A stretch of DNA of 64,000 nucleotides from Archivesica marissinica. Its lineage: Eukaryota > Mollusca > Bivalvia > Venerida > Vesicomyidae. The first letter of the stretch is position 1. Every line of letters begins with the position of its first letter. The notes below the pieces were generated by a model. That model did no database searches. It was not told the DNA's origin and saw nothing but the letters and a program-made list of their open reading frames with translations. The position numbers were made by a program, and so were the translations under genes. Shown in pieces: positions 1-16,569 of this stretch. The stretch is taken from assembly GCA_014843695.1 (NCBI GenBank), contig CM026390.1, positions 95,434,804-95,498,803 on the forward strand, in the 5' to 3' direction.

Positions 1-3000
1 AGCACCACCATCACACGATGACATCATATATACTGTACACTGAGACAGTATCACCATCACACGATGACATCATATATACTGTACATTGAGACAGTACCAC
101 CATCACACGATGACATCATATATACTGTACACTGAGACAGTACCACCATCACACGATGACATCATATATACTGTACACTGAGAGAGTACCACAAACACAA
201 GATGACATCATATATACTGTACATCTGAGACAGTACCACCATCACACGATGATATCATATATACTGTACACTGAGACAGCACCACCATCACACGATGACA
301 TCATATACACTGTACATACACTGAGACAGCACCACCATCACACGATGACATCATATACACTGTACACTGAGACAGCAACACCACCACACGATGACATCAT
401 ATACACTGTACACACTGAGACAGCACCACCATCACACGATGTCATCATATACACTGTACACTGAGACAGCACCACCATCACACGATGACATCATATACAC
501 TGTACACTGAGACAGCACCACCATCACACGATGACATCATATACACTGCACACTGAGACAGCACCACCATCACACGATGACATCATATACATTGTACACT
601 GAGACAGCACCACCATCACACGATGACATCATATACACTGTACATACACTGAGACAGCACCACCATCACACGATGACATCATATACATTGTACATACACT
701 GAGACAGCACCACCATCACACGATGTCATCATATACACTGTACACTGAGACAGTACCACATCACAGATGCATCATATACACTTCACATACACTGAGACAG
801 TACCACATCACACGATGACATCATATACATTGCACATACACTGAGACAACACCACCATCACACGATGACATCATATACACTGTACACTGAGACAGCACCA
901 CCATCACACGATGACATCATATACACTGTACATACACTGAGACAGCACCACCATCACACGATGACATCATATACACTGTACATACACTGAGACAGCACCA
1001 CCATCACACGATGACATCATATACACTGCACATACACTGAGACAGCACCACCATCACACGATGACATCATATACACTGTACATTGAGACAGACCACCATC
1101 ACACGATGACATCATATACACTGCACATACACTGAGACAGCACCACCATCACACGATGACATCATATACACTGTACATACACTGAGACAGCACCACCATC
1201 ACACGATGACATCATATACATTGTACACTGAGACAGCACCACCATCACACGATGACATCATATACATTGTACACTGAGACAGCACCACCATCACACGATG
1301 ACATCATATACACTGCACATACACTGAGACAGTACCACAATCACACGATGACATCATATACACTGTACAGTGTTTTGTTGGGTGTTTTGTTGGGTGTGTG
1401 TTTGTACACTGAGACAGCACCACCATCACACGATGACATCATATACACTGCACATACACTGAGACAGCACCACCATCACATGATGACATCATATACATTG
1501 TACATTGAGACAGCACCACCATCACACGATGACATCATATACACTGTACATACACTGAGACAGCACCACCACCACATGATGACATCATATACATTGTACA
1601 TTGAGACAGCACCACCATCACACGATGACATCATATACACTGTACACTGAGACAGTACCACCATCACACGATGACATCATATACACTGCACATACACTGA
1701 GACAGCACCACCATCACACGATGACATCATATACACTGCACATATACTGATACAGTACCACCATCACACGATGACATCATATACACTGTACACTGAGACA
1801 GCACCACCATCACACGATGACATCATATACATTGTACACTGAGACAGCACCACCATCACACGATGACATCATATACACTGTACACTGAGACAGCACCACC
1901 AGGTTTCACTGTACACTGAGACAGCACCACCATCACGGATGACATCATATACACTGTACACTGAGACAGCACCACCATCACACGATGACATCATATACAC
2001 TGTACACTGAGGCAGTACCACCATCACAGGATGACATCATATACACTGTACACTGAGACAGCACCACCATCACACGATGACATCATATACACTGTACACT
2101 GAGGCAGCACCACCATCACAGGATGACATCATATACACTGTACACTGAGACAGCACCACCATCACACGATGACATCATATACACTGTACACTGAGACAGC
2201 ACCACCATCACACGATGACATCATATACACTGCACATACACTGAGGCAGCAACACCACCACACGATGACATCATATACATTGTACACTGAGACAGCACCA
2301 CCAACACAGGAAGCCATCATATACACTGTACATACACTGAGACAGCACCACCAGCACACGGTGACATCATATACATTTACACTGAGACAGCACTACCATC
2401 ATACGATGACATCATATACATTGTACACTGAGACAGCACCACCATCACACGATGGCATCATATACATTGTACACTGAGACAGCACCACCATCACACGATG
2501 ACATCATATATACTGTACATACACTGAGACAGCACCACCAGCACACGATGACATCATATACATTGTACACTGAGACAGCACCACTAGCACATGATGACAT
2601 CATATACACTGCACATACACTGAGACAGTACCACCATCACACGATGACATCATATACACTGTACACTGAGACAGCACCACCATCACACGATGACATCATA
2701 TACGCTGTACATACACTGAGACAGCACCACCACCACACGATGACATCATATACACTGCACATACACTGAGACAGCACCACCATCACACGATAACATCATA
2801 TACACTGCACACTGAGACAGCACCACCATCACACGATGACATCATATACACTGCACATATATTGATACAGTACCACCATCACACGATGACATCATATACA
2901 CTGTACACTGAGACAGCACCACCATCACACGATGAAATGATATACACTGTACACTGAGACAGCACCACCAGCACACGATGACATCATATACACTGTACAC

Positions 3001-6000
3001 TGAGACAGCACCACCACCACATGATGACATCTTATACACTGTACATACACTGAGACAACACCACCAGCACACGATGACATCATATACACTGCATATACAC
3101 TGAGACAGCACCACCATCACACGATGACATCATATACACTGCACATACACTGAGACAGCACCACCATCACACGATGACATCATATACACTGTACACTGAG
3201 ACAGCACCACAATCACACGATGACATCATATACACTGTACACTGAGACAGCACCACCATCACACGATGACATCATATACACTGCACATACACTGAGACAG
3301 CACCACAACCACACGATGACATCATATACACTGTACACTGAGACAGCACCACCATCACACGATGCCATCATATACACTGCACACTGAGACATTACCACAA
3401 TCACACGATGCCATCATATACACTGTACACTGAGACAGCACAACCATCACACGATGACATCATATACACTGCACACTGAGACATTACCACAATCACACGA
3501 TGCCATCATATACACTGTACACTGAGACAGCACCACCATCACACGATGACATCATATGCACTGTACACTGAGACAGCACCACCATCACACGATGACACCA
3601 AATACACTGTACACTGATACAGCACCACCATCACACGATGCCATCATATACACTGTACACTGAGACAGCACCACCATCACACGATGACATCATATACACT
3701 GCACATACACTGAGACAGCACCACCAGCACACGATGACATCATATACACTGCACATACACTGAGACAGCACCACCATCACACGATGACATCATATACACT
3801 GCACATACACTGAGACAGCACCACCAACACACGATGACATCATATACACTGCACATACACTGAGACAGCACCACCATCACACGATGACATCATATACACT
3901 GCACATATACTGATACAGTACCACCATCACACGATGACATCATATACACTGTACACTGAGACAGCACCACCATCACACGATGAAATGATATACACTGTAC
4001 ACTGAGACAGCACCACCAGCACACGATGACATCATATACACTGTACACTGAGACAGCACCACCACCACATGATGACATCATATACACTGTACATACACTG
4101 AGACAACACCACCACCACATGATGACATCATATACACTGCACATACTCTGAGACAGCACCACCAGCACACGATGACATCATATACATTGTACACTGAGAC
4201 AGCACCACCATCACACGATGACATCATATACACTGCACATACACTGAGACAGCACCACCATCACACGATGACATCATATACACTGCACATACACTGAGAG
4301 AGTACCACCACCACACGGTGACTTCATATACACTGTACACTGAGACAGCACCACCATCACACGATGACATCATATACATTGTACACTGAGACAGCACCAC
4401 CATCACACGATGACATCATATACACTGCACATACACTGAGACAGCACCACCAGCACACGATGACATCATATACACTGTACACTGAGACAGCACCACCACA
4501 ACACGATGACATCATATACACTGTACATACACTGAGACAGCACCACCAGCACACGATGACATCATATACACTGCACATACACTGAGACAGCACCACCATC
4601 ACACGATGACATCATATACACTGTACACTGAGACAGCACCACCACCACACGATGACATCATATACACTGCACATACACTGAGACAGCACCACAATCACAC
4701 GATGACATCATATACACTGCACATACACTGAGACAGCACCACCATCACACGATGACATCATATACATTGTACACTGAGACAGCACCACCATCACAGGATG
4801 ACATCATATACACTGCACATACACTGAGACAACACCACCACCACAGCATGCCATCATATATACTGTACATACACTGAGACAGCACCACCAGCACACGATG
4901 ACATCATATACATTGTACACTGAGACAGCACCACCATCACACGATGACATCATATACATTGCACATACACTGAGACAACACCACCACTACCACACGGTGA
5001 CATCATATACACTGTACACTGAGACAGCACCACCACAACACGATGACATCATATACACTGTACATACACTGAGACAGCACCACCAGCACACGATGACATC
5101 ATATAAACTGTACATACACTGAGACAGCACCACCACAACACGATGACATCATATACACTGCACATACACTGAGACAGCACCACCATCACACGATGACATC
5201 ATATACACTGTACATTGAGACAGCACCACCATCACACGATGACATCATATACACTGCACATACACTGAGACAGCACCACCAACACAGGATGCCATCATAT
5301 ACACTGTACATACACTGAGACAGCACCACCAGCACACGATGACATCATATACATTGTTCACTGAGACAGCACCACCATCACACGATGACATCATATACAT
5401 TGTACACTGAGACAGCACCACCATCACACGATGCCATCATATACACTGCACATACACTGAGACAGCACCACCAGCACACGATGACATCATATACATTGTA
5501 CACTGAGACAGCACCACCATCACACGATGACATCATATACACTGTACACTGAGACAGCACCACCACCACAAGATGACATCATATACACTGCACATACACT
5601 GAGACAGTACCACCACCACACGGTGACATCATATACACTGTACATACACTGAGACAGCAGCACCATCACACGATGACATCATATACAATGCACATACACT
5701 GAGACAGCACCACCACCACACGATGACATCATATACACTGTACACTGAGACAGCACCACCATCACACGATGACATCATATACACTGCATATACACTGAGA
5801 CAGCACCACCATCACCCGATGACATCATATACACTGCACATACACTGAGACAGCACCACCAGCACACGCTGACATCATATACATTGTACACTGAGACAGC
5901 ACCAACATCACACGATGACATCATATACACTGCACACTGAGACAGCACCACCATCACCCGATGACATCATATACACTGCACATACACTGAGACAGTACCA

Positions 6001-9000
6001 CCATCACAGGATGACATCATATAAACTGCACATACACTGAGACAACACCACCAGCACACGATGACATCATATACATTGTACACTGAGACAGCACCACCAT
6101 CACACGATGACATCATATACACTGCACACTGAGACAGCACCACCACCACATGATGACATCATATACACTGTACACTGAGACAGTACCACCATCACAGGAT
6201 GACATCATATACATTGTACACTGAGACAGCACCACCATCACACGATGACATCATATACACTGCACATACACTGAGACAGTACCACCATCACACGATGCCA
6301 TCATATACACTGTACATACACTGAGACAGCACCACCATCACACGATGACATCATATACACTGCACATACACTGAGACAGCACCACCATCACACGATGACA
6401 TCATATACACTGTACATACACTGAGACAGCACCACCATCACACGATGACAACATATACACTGTACACTGAGACAGCACCACCATCACACGATGACATCAT
6501 ATACACTGCACATACACTGAGGCAGCAACACCACCACACGATGACATCATATACATTGTACACTGAGACAGCACCACCAACACAGGAAGCCATCATATAC
6601 ACTGTACATACACTGAGACAGCACCACCAGCACACGGTGACATCATATACATTGTACACTGAGACAGCACTACCATCATACGATGACATCATATACATTG
6701 TACACTGAGACAGCACCACCATCACACGATGGCATCATATACATTGTACACTGAGACAGCACCACCATCACACGATGACATCATATATACTGTACATACA
6801 CTGAGACAGCACCACCAGCACACGATGACATCATATACATTGTACACTGAGACAGCACCACTAGCACATGATGACATCATATACACTGCACATACACTGA
6901 GACAGTACCACCATCACACGATGACATCATATACACTGTACACTGAGACAGCACCACCATCACACGATGACATCATATACGCTGTACATACACTGAGACA
7001 GCACCACCACCACACGATGACATCATATACACTGCACATACACTGAGACAGCACCACCATCACACGATAACATCATATACACTGCACACTGAGACAGCAC
7101 CACCATCACACGATGACATCATATACACTGCACATATACTGAGACAGCACCACCATCACACGATGCCATCATATACACTGCACATACACTGAGACAGCAC
7201 CACCATCACACGATGACATCATATACATTGCACATACACTGAGACAGCACCATCACCACACGATGACATCATATACACTGTACACTGAGACAGCACCACC
7301 ATCACCCGATGACATCATATACACTGCACATACACTGAGACAGCACCACCAACACAGGATGCCATAATATACACTGTACATACACTGAGACAGCACCAGC
7401 AGCACACGATGACATCATATACATTGTACACTTAGACAGCACCACCATCACACGATGACATCATATACAATGTACACTGAGACAGCACCACCATCACAGG
7501 ATGACATCATATACACTGCACATACACTGAGAAAACACCACCATCACACGATTACATCATATACATTGTACACTGAGACAGCACCACCATCACACGATGA
7601 CATCATATACATTGTACACTGAGACAGCACAACCATCACACGATGACATCATATACACTGCACACTGAGACAGCACCACCACCACATGATGACATCATAT
7701 ACACTGCACACTGAGACAGTACCACCATCACACGTTGACATCATATACACTGTACATACACTGAGACAGTACCACCACCAAATGATGACATCATATACAC
7801 TGTACATACACTTAGACAGCACCACCATCACACGATGACATCATATACACTGCACATACACTGAGACAGTACCACCACCAAATGATGACATCATATACAC
7901 TGTACATACACTTAGACAGCACCACCATCACACGATGACATCATATACACTGCACATACACTGAGACAGTACCACCACCAAATGATGACATCATATACAC
8001 TGTACACTGAGACAGCACCACCATCACACGATGACAACATATACACTGTACATACACTGAGACAGCACCACCATCACTAGATGACAACATATACACTGTA
8101 CATACACTGAGACAGTACCACCAACACACGAATACATCATAAACTGTACATACACTGAGACAGTACCACCATCACACGAAGACATCATATACACTGTACA
8201 TACACTGAGACAGTACCACCATCACACGAAGACATCATATACACTGTACATACACTGAGACAGTACCACCATCACACGAAGACATCATATACACTGCACA
8301 TACACTGAGACAGTACCACCATCACACGAAGACATCATATACACTGTACATACACTGAGACAGTACCACCATCACACGAAGACATCATATACACTGTACA
8401 CTGAGACAGTACCACCATCACACGATGACATCATATACACTGCACACTGAGTCAGCAGCACCATCACACGATGACATCATATACACTGCACATACACTGA
8501 GACAGTACCACCATCACACGATGACATCATATACATTGTACACTGAGACAGCACCACCATCACACGATGACATCATATACACTGCACATACACTGAGACA
8601 GTACCACCATCACACGATGCCATCATATACACTGTACATACACTGAGACAGCACCACCATCACACGATGACATCATATACACTGCACATACACTGAGACA
8701 GCACCACCATCACACGATGACATCATATACACTGTACATACACTGAGACAGCACCACCATCACACGATGACAACATATACACTGTACACTGAGACAGCAC
8801 CACCATCACACGATGACATCATATACACTGCACATACACTGAGGCAGCAACACCACCACACGATGACATCATATACATTGTACACTGAGACAGCACCACC
8901 AACAAAGGAGGCCATCATATACACTGTACATACACTGAGACAGCACCACCAGCACACGGTGACATCATATACATTGTACACTGAGACAGCACCACCATCA

Positions 9001-11825
9001 TACGATGACATCATATACATTGTACACTGAGACAGCACCACCATCACACGATGACATCATATACATTGTACACTGAGACAGCACCACCATCACACGATGA
9101 CATCATATATACTGTACATACACTGAGACAGCACCACCAGCACACGATGACATCATATACATTGTACACTGAGACAGCACCACTAGCACATGATGACATC
9201 ATATACACTGCACATACACTGAGACAGTACCACCATCACACGATGACATCATATACACTGTACACTGAGACAGCACCACCATCACACGATGACATCATAT
9301 ACGCTGTACATACACTGAGACAGCACCACCACCACACGATGACATCATATACACTGCACATACACTGAGACAGCACCACCATCACACGATAACATCATAT
9401 ACACTGCACACTGAGACAGCACCACCATCACACGATGACATCATATACACTGCACATATACTGAGACAGCACCACCATCACACGATGCCATCATATACAC
9501 TGCATATACACTGAGACAGCACCACCATCACACGATGACATCATATACACTGCACATACACTGAGACAGCACCACCATCACACGATGACATCATATACAC
9601 TGTACACTGAGACAGCACCACCATCACACGATGCCATCATATACACTGCACATACACTGAGACAGCACCACCATCACACGATGACATCATATACATTGCA
9701 CATACACTGAGACAGCACCACCACCACACGATGACATCATATACACTGTACACTGAGACAGCACCACCATCACCCGATGACATCATATACACTGCACATA
9801 CACTGAGACAGCACCACCAACACAGGATGCCATCATATACACTGTACATACACTGAGACAGCACCAGCAGCACACGATGACATCATATACATTGTACACT
9901 GAGACAGCACCACCATCACCCGATGACATCATATACAATGTACACTGAGACAGCACCACCATCACAGGATGACATCATATACACTGCACATACACTGAGA
10001 AAACACCACCAGCACACGATTACATCATATACACTGTACACTGAGACAGTACCACCATCACACGATGACATCATATACATTGTACACTGAGACAGCACAA
10101 CCATCACACGATGACATCATATACACTGCACACTGAGACAGCACCACCACCACATGATGACATCATATACACTGCACATACACTGAGACAGTACCACCAT
10201 CACACGATGCCATCATATACACTGCACATACACTTAGACAGCACCACCAACACAGGATGCCATCATATACACTGTACATACACTTAGACAGCACCACCAT
10301 CACACGATGACATCATATACACTGCACATACACTGAGACAGTACCACCACCAAATGATGACATCATATACACTGTACACTGAGACAGCACCACCATCACA
10401 CGATGACAACATATACACTGTACATACACTGAGACAGCACCACCACCACTAGATGACAACATATACACTGTACATACACTGAGACAGTACCACCACCACA
10501 CGAATATATCATATACACTGTACATACACTGAGACAGTACCACCATCACACGAAGACATCATATACACTGTACATACACTGAGACAGTACCACCATCACA
10601 CGAAGACATCATATACACTGTACATACACTGAGACAGTACCACCATCACACGAAGATATCATATACACTGTACATACACTGAGACAGTACCACCATCACA
10701 CGAAGACATCATATACACTGTACATACACTGAGACAGTACCACCATCACACGATGACATCATATACACTGCACACTGAGTCAGCACCACCATCACACGAT
10801 GACATCATATACACTGAGACAGTACCACCATCACACGAATACATCATATACACTGTACACTGAGACAGCACCACCATCACACGATGCCATCATATACACT
10901 GCACACTGAGACAGCACCACCAACACAGGATGCCATCATATACACTGTACATACACTGAGACAGCACCACCAGCACACGATGACATCATATACATTGTAC
11001 ACTGAGACAGCACCACCATCACACGATGACATCATATACATTGTACACTGAGACAGCACCACCATCACACGATGACATCATATATACTATACATACACTG
11101 AGACAGCACCACCAGCACACGATGACATCATATACATTGTACACTGAGACAGCACCACTAGCACACGATGACATCATATACACTGCACATACACTGAGAC
11201 AGTACCACCATCACACGATGAAATCATATACACTGTACACTGAGACAGCATCACCATCACACGATGACATCATATACGCTGTACATACACTGAGACAACA
11301 CCACCACCACACGATGACATCATATACACTGCACATACACTGAGACAGCACCACCATCACACGATAACATCATATACACTGCACACTGAGACAACACCAC
11401 CACCACACGATGACATCATATACACTGCACATACACTGAGACAGCACCACCATCACACGATAACATCATATACACTGCACACTGAGACAGCACCACCATC
11501 ACACGATGACATCATATACACTGCATATACACTGAGACAGTACCACCAACACAGGTTGCCATCATATACACTGTACACTGAGACAGCACCACCATCACAG
11601 GATGACATCATATACACTGTACACTGAGACAGCACCACCATCACAGGATGACATCATATACACTGTACACTGAGACAGCACCACCATCACACGATGACAT
11701 CATATACACTGCACATACACTGAGACAGTACCACCATCACACGTTGACATCATATACACTGCACACTGAGACAGCACCACCATCACACGATAACATCATA
11801 TACACTGCACATACACTGAGACAGC
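1..11825. repeat. Very large minisatellite, 46/50-bp unit
   Basis: About 240 head-to-tail units, each with CACCACCATCACACGATGAC and ATCATATACACTG. Units are 46 bp, or 50 bp with an extra ATAC near TGTACATACACTG. The array continues off the left edge. Blocks of variant units recur in order, so it has higher-order structure. One foreign patch (GTTTTGTTGGGTG twice) lies near 1370-1405. Short open frames here are repeat artefacts. Confidence 0.97.
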
Positions 11826-14690
11826 ACTTTATATGCCTCAGATCGACACACTACAATAGGTCCTACAAGACCTGTATATGCCTCAGATCGACACACTACA
11901 ATTGGTCCTACAAGACCTGTATATGCCTCAGATCGACACACTACAATAGGCCCTACAATACCTTTATATGCCTCAGATCTACACACTACAATAGGTCCTC
12001 CACGACCTGTATATGCCTCAGATCGACACACTACAATAGCTCCTACAAGACCTGTATATGCCTCAGATCGACACACTACAATAGGTCCTACAAGACCTGT
12101 ATATGCCTCAGATCGACACATTACAATAGCTCCTACAAAACCTGTATATGCCTCAGATCGACACACTACAATAGCTCCTACAAGACCTGTATATGCCTCA
12201 AATCGACACATTACAATAGCTCCTACAAGACCTGTATATGCCTCAGCTCGACACACTACAATAGGTCCTCCAAGACCTGTATATGCCTCAGATCGACACA
12301 TTACAATAGGCTCTACAAGACCTGTATATGCCTCAGATCGACACACTACAATAGCTCCTACAAGACCTGTATATGCCTCAGATCGACACACTACAATAGG
12401 CCCTACAAGACCTGTATATACCTCAGATCGACACACTACAATATGCCCTACAAGACCTGTATATGCCTCAGATCGACACACTACAATATATCCTACAAGA
12501 CCTGTATATGCCTCAGATCGACACACTACAATAGCTCCTACACGACCTGTATATGCCTCAGATCGACACACTACAATATATCCTACAATACCTGTATATG
12601 CCTCAGATCGACACACTACAATAGGCCCTACAAAACCTGTATATGCCTCAGATCAACACACTACAATAGGCCCTACAAGACCTGTATATGCCTCAGATCG
12701 ACACCCTACAATATATCCTACAAGACCTGTATATGCCTCAGATCGACACACTACAATAGGCACTACAATACCTGTATATGCCTCAGATCTACACACTACA
12801 ATAGCTCCTACAAGACCTGTATATGCCTCAGATCGACACACTACAATAGCTCCTACAATACCTGTATATGCCTCAGATTGACACACTACAATAGGCCCTA
12901 CAAGACCTGTATATGCCTCAGATCTACACACTACAATAGCTCCTACAAGACCTGTATATGCCTCAGATCGACACACTACAATAGGCCCTACAAGACCTGT
13001 ATATTCCTCAGATCGACACACTACAATAGGCCCTACAATACCTGTATATGCCTCAGATCTACACACTACAATAGGTCCTACAAGACCTGTATATGCCTCA
13101 GATCGACACACTACAATAGGCCCTACAAGACCTGTGTATGCCTCCGATCGACACACTACAATAGCTCCTACAAGACCTGTATATGCCTCCGATCGACACA
13201 CTACAATAGCTCCTACAAGACCTGTATATGCCTCAGATCGACACACTACAATATGCTCTACAAGACCTGTATATGCCTCAGATCGACACACTACAATAGG
13301 TCCTACAAGACCTGTATATGCCTCAGATCGACACATTACAATAGGCTCTACAATACCTGTATATGCCTCAGATCGACACACTACAATAGCTCCTACAAGA
13401 CCTGTATATGCCTCAGATCGACACACTACAATAGGCCCTACAATACCTGTATATGCCTCAGATCGACACACTACAATAGGCCCTACAAGACCTGTATATG
13501 CCTCAGATCGACACACTACAATATATCCTACAAGACCTGTATATGCCTCAGATCGACACACTACAATAGGCCCTACAAGACCTGTATATGCCTCAGATCG
13601 ACACACTGCAATAGGCCCTACAAGACCTGTATATGCCTCAGATCGACACACTACAATAGGACCTACAAGACCTGTATATGCCTCAGATCGACACCCTACA
13701 ATATATCCTACAAGACCTGTATATGCCTCAGATCGGCACACTACAATAGCTCCTACAAGACCTGTATATGCCTCAGATCGACACACTACAATAGATCCTA
13801 CAAGACCTGTATATGCCTCAGATCGACACACTACAATATATCCTACAATACCTGTATATGCCTCAGATCGGCACACTACAATAGCTCCTACAAGACCTGT
13901 ATATGCCTCAGATCGACACACTACAATAGATCCTACAAGACCTGTATATGCCTCAGATCGACACACTACAATATATCCTACAATACCTGTATATGCCTCA
14001 GATCGGCACACTACAATAGCTCCTACAAGACCTGTATATGCCTCAGATCGACACACTACAATAGATCCTACAAGACCTGTATATGCCTCAGATCGACACA
14101 CTACAATATATCCTACAAGACCTGTATATGCCTCAGATTGACACACTACAATAGGCCCTACAAGACCTGTATATGCCTCAGATCGACACACTACAATAGC
14201 TCCTACAAGACCTGTATATGCCTCAGATCGACACACTACAATAGGCCCTACAAGACCTGTATATGCCTCAGATCGACACACTACAATAGTTCCTACAAGA
14301 CCTGTATATGCCTCAGATCTACACACTACAATAGCTCCTACAAGACCTGTATATGCCTCAGATCGACACACTACAATAGGCCCTACAAGACCTGTATATG
14401 CCTCAGATCGACACACTACAATAGCTCCTACAAGACCTGTATATGCCTCAGATCTACACACTACAATAGGTCCTACAAGACCTGTATATGCCTCAGATCG
14501 ACACACTACAATAGCTCCTACAAGACCTGTATATGCCTCAGATCGACACACTACAATAGGCCCTTCAAGACCTGTATATGCCTCCGATCGACACACTACA
14601 ATAGCTCCTACAAGACCTGTATATGCCTCAGATCGACACACTACAATAGCTCCTACAAGACCTGTATATGCCTCAGATCGAACCCCATTT
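11826..14690. repeat. Minisatellite, 45-bp unit, about 63 copies
   Basis: Units read CCTGTATATGCCTCAGATCG then ACACACTACAATA plus a variable dinucleotide and CCTACAAGA. Since 45 is 15 codons, several frames stay open for kilobases on both strands, giving false proteins of up to 1,077 residues. A 135-bp three-unit block repeats about three times at 13725-14110. It abuts the first array with no spacer. Confidence 0.97.
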
Positions 14691-14835
14691 ATTTGCTCCG
14701 TCCAGTGACTAGTAGGGGTCGGAGCACATCCCCTAATACCCTTACATGCTTTATATATACTTATCAACAATATATAGTGTACCCGATAAATGTTATTTTG
14801 ATAACGTTGCACTTATTTAGTTTTCCCAAACATGA

Positions 14836-15053
14836 CTATTTATCGTCGATACCGGTTGCCCATATGAGTGACGCCTCCTGAAGAGATAAGTCATTTTAGA
14901 TTGTTCTACACGGTGTAAAGCACCGACACGAGAACTCGGGTTAAAGTCCATTCTGAAAGACTGTTACTTTTATTAGGGTCAGACGGGGGATCGAACCTGC
15001 GATCCCTGGATTACCAGTCCAACGTGCTAACCATTTGACTACAGATCCGTCCG
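14836..15053 (-). mobile_element. SINE family 1 copy (internally deleted)
   Basis: Minus-strand copy. The tRNA-like head reads back from 15053 (ACGGATCTGTAGTC, box B GGTTCGATCCC); the tail holds CCGGTATCGACGATAAAT. The middle (GGAGGATAGTGCAATGATAC region of other copies) is missing. Confidence 0.85.
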
Positions 15054-15068
15054 TAACGTAACCCTGTT

Positions 15069-15237
15069 TGTGTTTTACGTTTATTTATCATCGCTACCGG
15101 TTGCCCATATGAGCGACGTCTTCTGAAGATATTAGTCATATGGTTTAAAGTCCCAATGAAAGACTGCTAATTTTATTAGGGTGAGACGGGGTATCGAATC
15201 TGCGATCACTGAATTACCAGTCCAGTGTGTTAACGTA
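15069..15237 (-). mobile_element. SINE family 1 copy (truncated)
   Basis: Second minus-strand copy directly after the first. It keeps the tail (ACGTTTATTTATCATCGCTA) and part of the tRNA-like head up to CCAGTCCAGTGTGTTAAC, with a large internal deletion. Confidence 0.8.
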
Positions 15238-15857
15238 ACCCGATAGATTCTTCCCTTTACGTAGTGCGCATTGTCTGAAAGTAGTACGAGGACTATTTTA
15301 TGAGGGAGGGGTGTTTTGCGAGAGGTAATAAGTTTAATCGTTTAGATGATTAAACTAAACACAACGCAAGAACACGTTCAGCATGTACGTTCAGCAGGCA
15401 TTTATTTAAAATAAATTAATGGCGAATACTTGCCATGGCTGGTGGAATTCATGTATATATAAAGAGATATTATACTGTAATATACACGTACAATGTAATG
15501 GAAAATCTTTTTGCTCCGGTATCCGTAGCAAATACACACATTATGCTAATACATGTACATGTCTAAAAGGGGCTCGAGAGACCTTTCCGCCAAAGCGGCA
15601 TAGTGTAAATGTACCAGCCCTGACCAATCGCCATACTGTAATTCTCGTAAAATTTACAAATTAAGACAAAACAGAAACATAATAATTATAACTATTATTA
15701 TAATGTGTATCTTGCACGCTTTTCCGGTTTGGCATGATGTCTAGCAGTAAATGTAAAATTTGAAATCATAATAGTGTTTATTGCAACTCATTGTTTAACT
15801 GCATGACAGTGAGGCCCCTAAAGCTGTAAATGTACCTTGCTATTGCATGTCCTTAGA
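15238..15857. other. Unique-looking intergenic or intronic sequence
   Basis: I see no gene, RNA or repeat with confidence here. A short open frame at 15419-15664 has no recognisable motif. If the ABCA gene continues left, this is intron. Confidence 0.4.
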
Positions 15858-16030
15858 TGAACGTATAGTCCATGCTCATCACAAACCATAAAGAACGTAT
15901 AGTCCATGCTCATCACAAACCATAAAGAACGTATAGTCCATGCTCATCACAAACCATAAAGAACGTATAGTCCATGCTCATCACAAACCATAAAGAACGT
16001 ATAGTCCATGCTCATCACAAACCATAAAGA
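15858..16030. repeat. Tandem repeat, 34-bp unit, 5 copies
   Basis: Near-perfect units starting GAACGTATAGTCCATGCTCA and ending CAAACCATAAA. Confidence 0.95.
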
Positions 16031-16569
16031 AACACAAAACACAATATGCCTTTGCCGGCCGGACACGACGTGTAGATTGCCGCACATGTAATGTTTTACC
16101 ACGAGTAATAGCATTTCATAACAGGCTATATATACATACGATTTATGTTCACATTTTGAGCAATATGCTTTGGTTGAAAATATTACACAAACGTATATGT
16201 GCTAACTATGATGGTAATATGTGGTCGACGTACTCGCCCAGGAAAAACCAGAGATAAACAACTCTTAATTTTAAGTGAAAAATACAGCTGGAAACCTGTG
16301 CCCGATTGTCAAAGTCATACCACTCTACGACGGGCCTCGTAAACAATACGCATAGTTCATACAATACAATTTTAATATAGACATTAACTTAGGTCTACGA
16401 TGTGTGAACGCGTCCGGTAGAATGACCATAACTTCACTACACATTATACATTACACATTTGCCACGCAAAACACGTGCCCCTGCAAAACCGACCAATATT
16501 AACAACTATTGTGAACCCGCTATGCGAAGACAATCGTTTCACGCTATTACTACCGAAACGCGTGAACAT

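Noticed and set aside
1..11825. CRISPR array
   Set aside because: Regular units, but no constant repeat plus variable spacer pattern: the whole unit is repeated. The context is an animal genome.
11648..14881. Open frame of 1,077 codons resembling a repetitive protein
   Set aside because: It is formed by the 45-bp minisatellite, whose unit is 15 codons without stops. Equally long frames exist in other frames and on the other strand, and the frame starts inside an unrelated array.
15419..15664. Small open frame of 81 codons
   Set aside because: No recognisable motif and no splice-phase fit to the ABCA gene. Its length is expected by chance.
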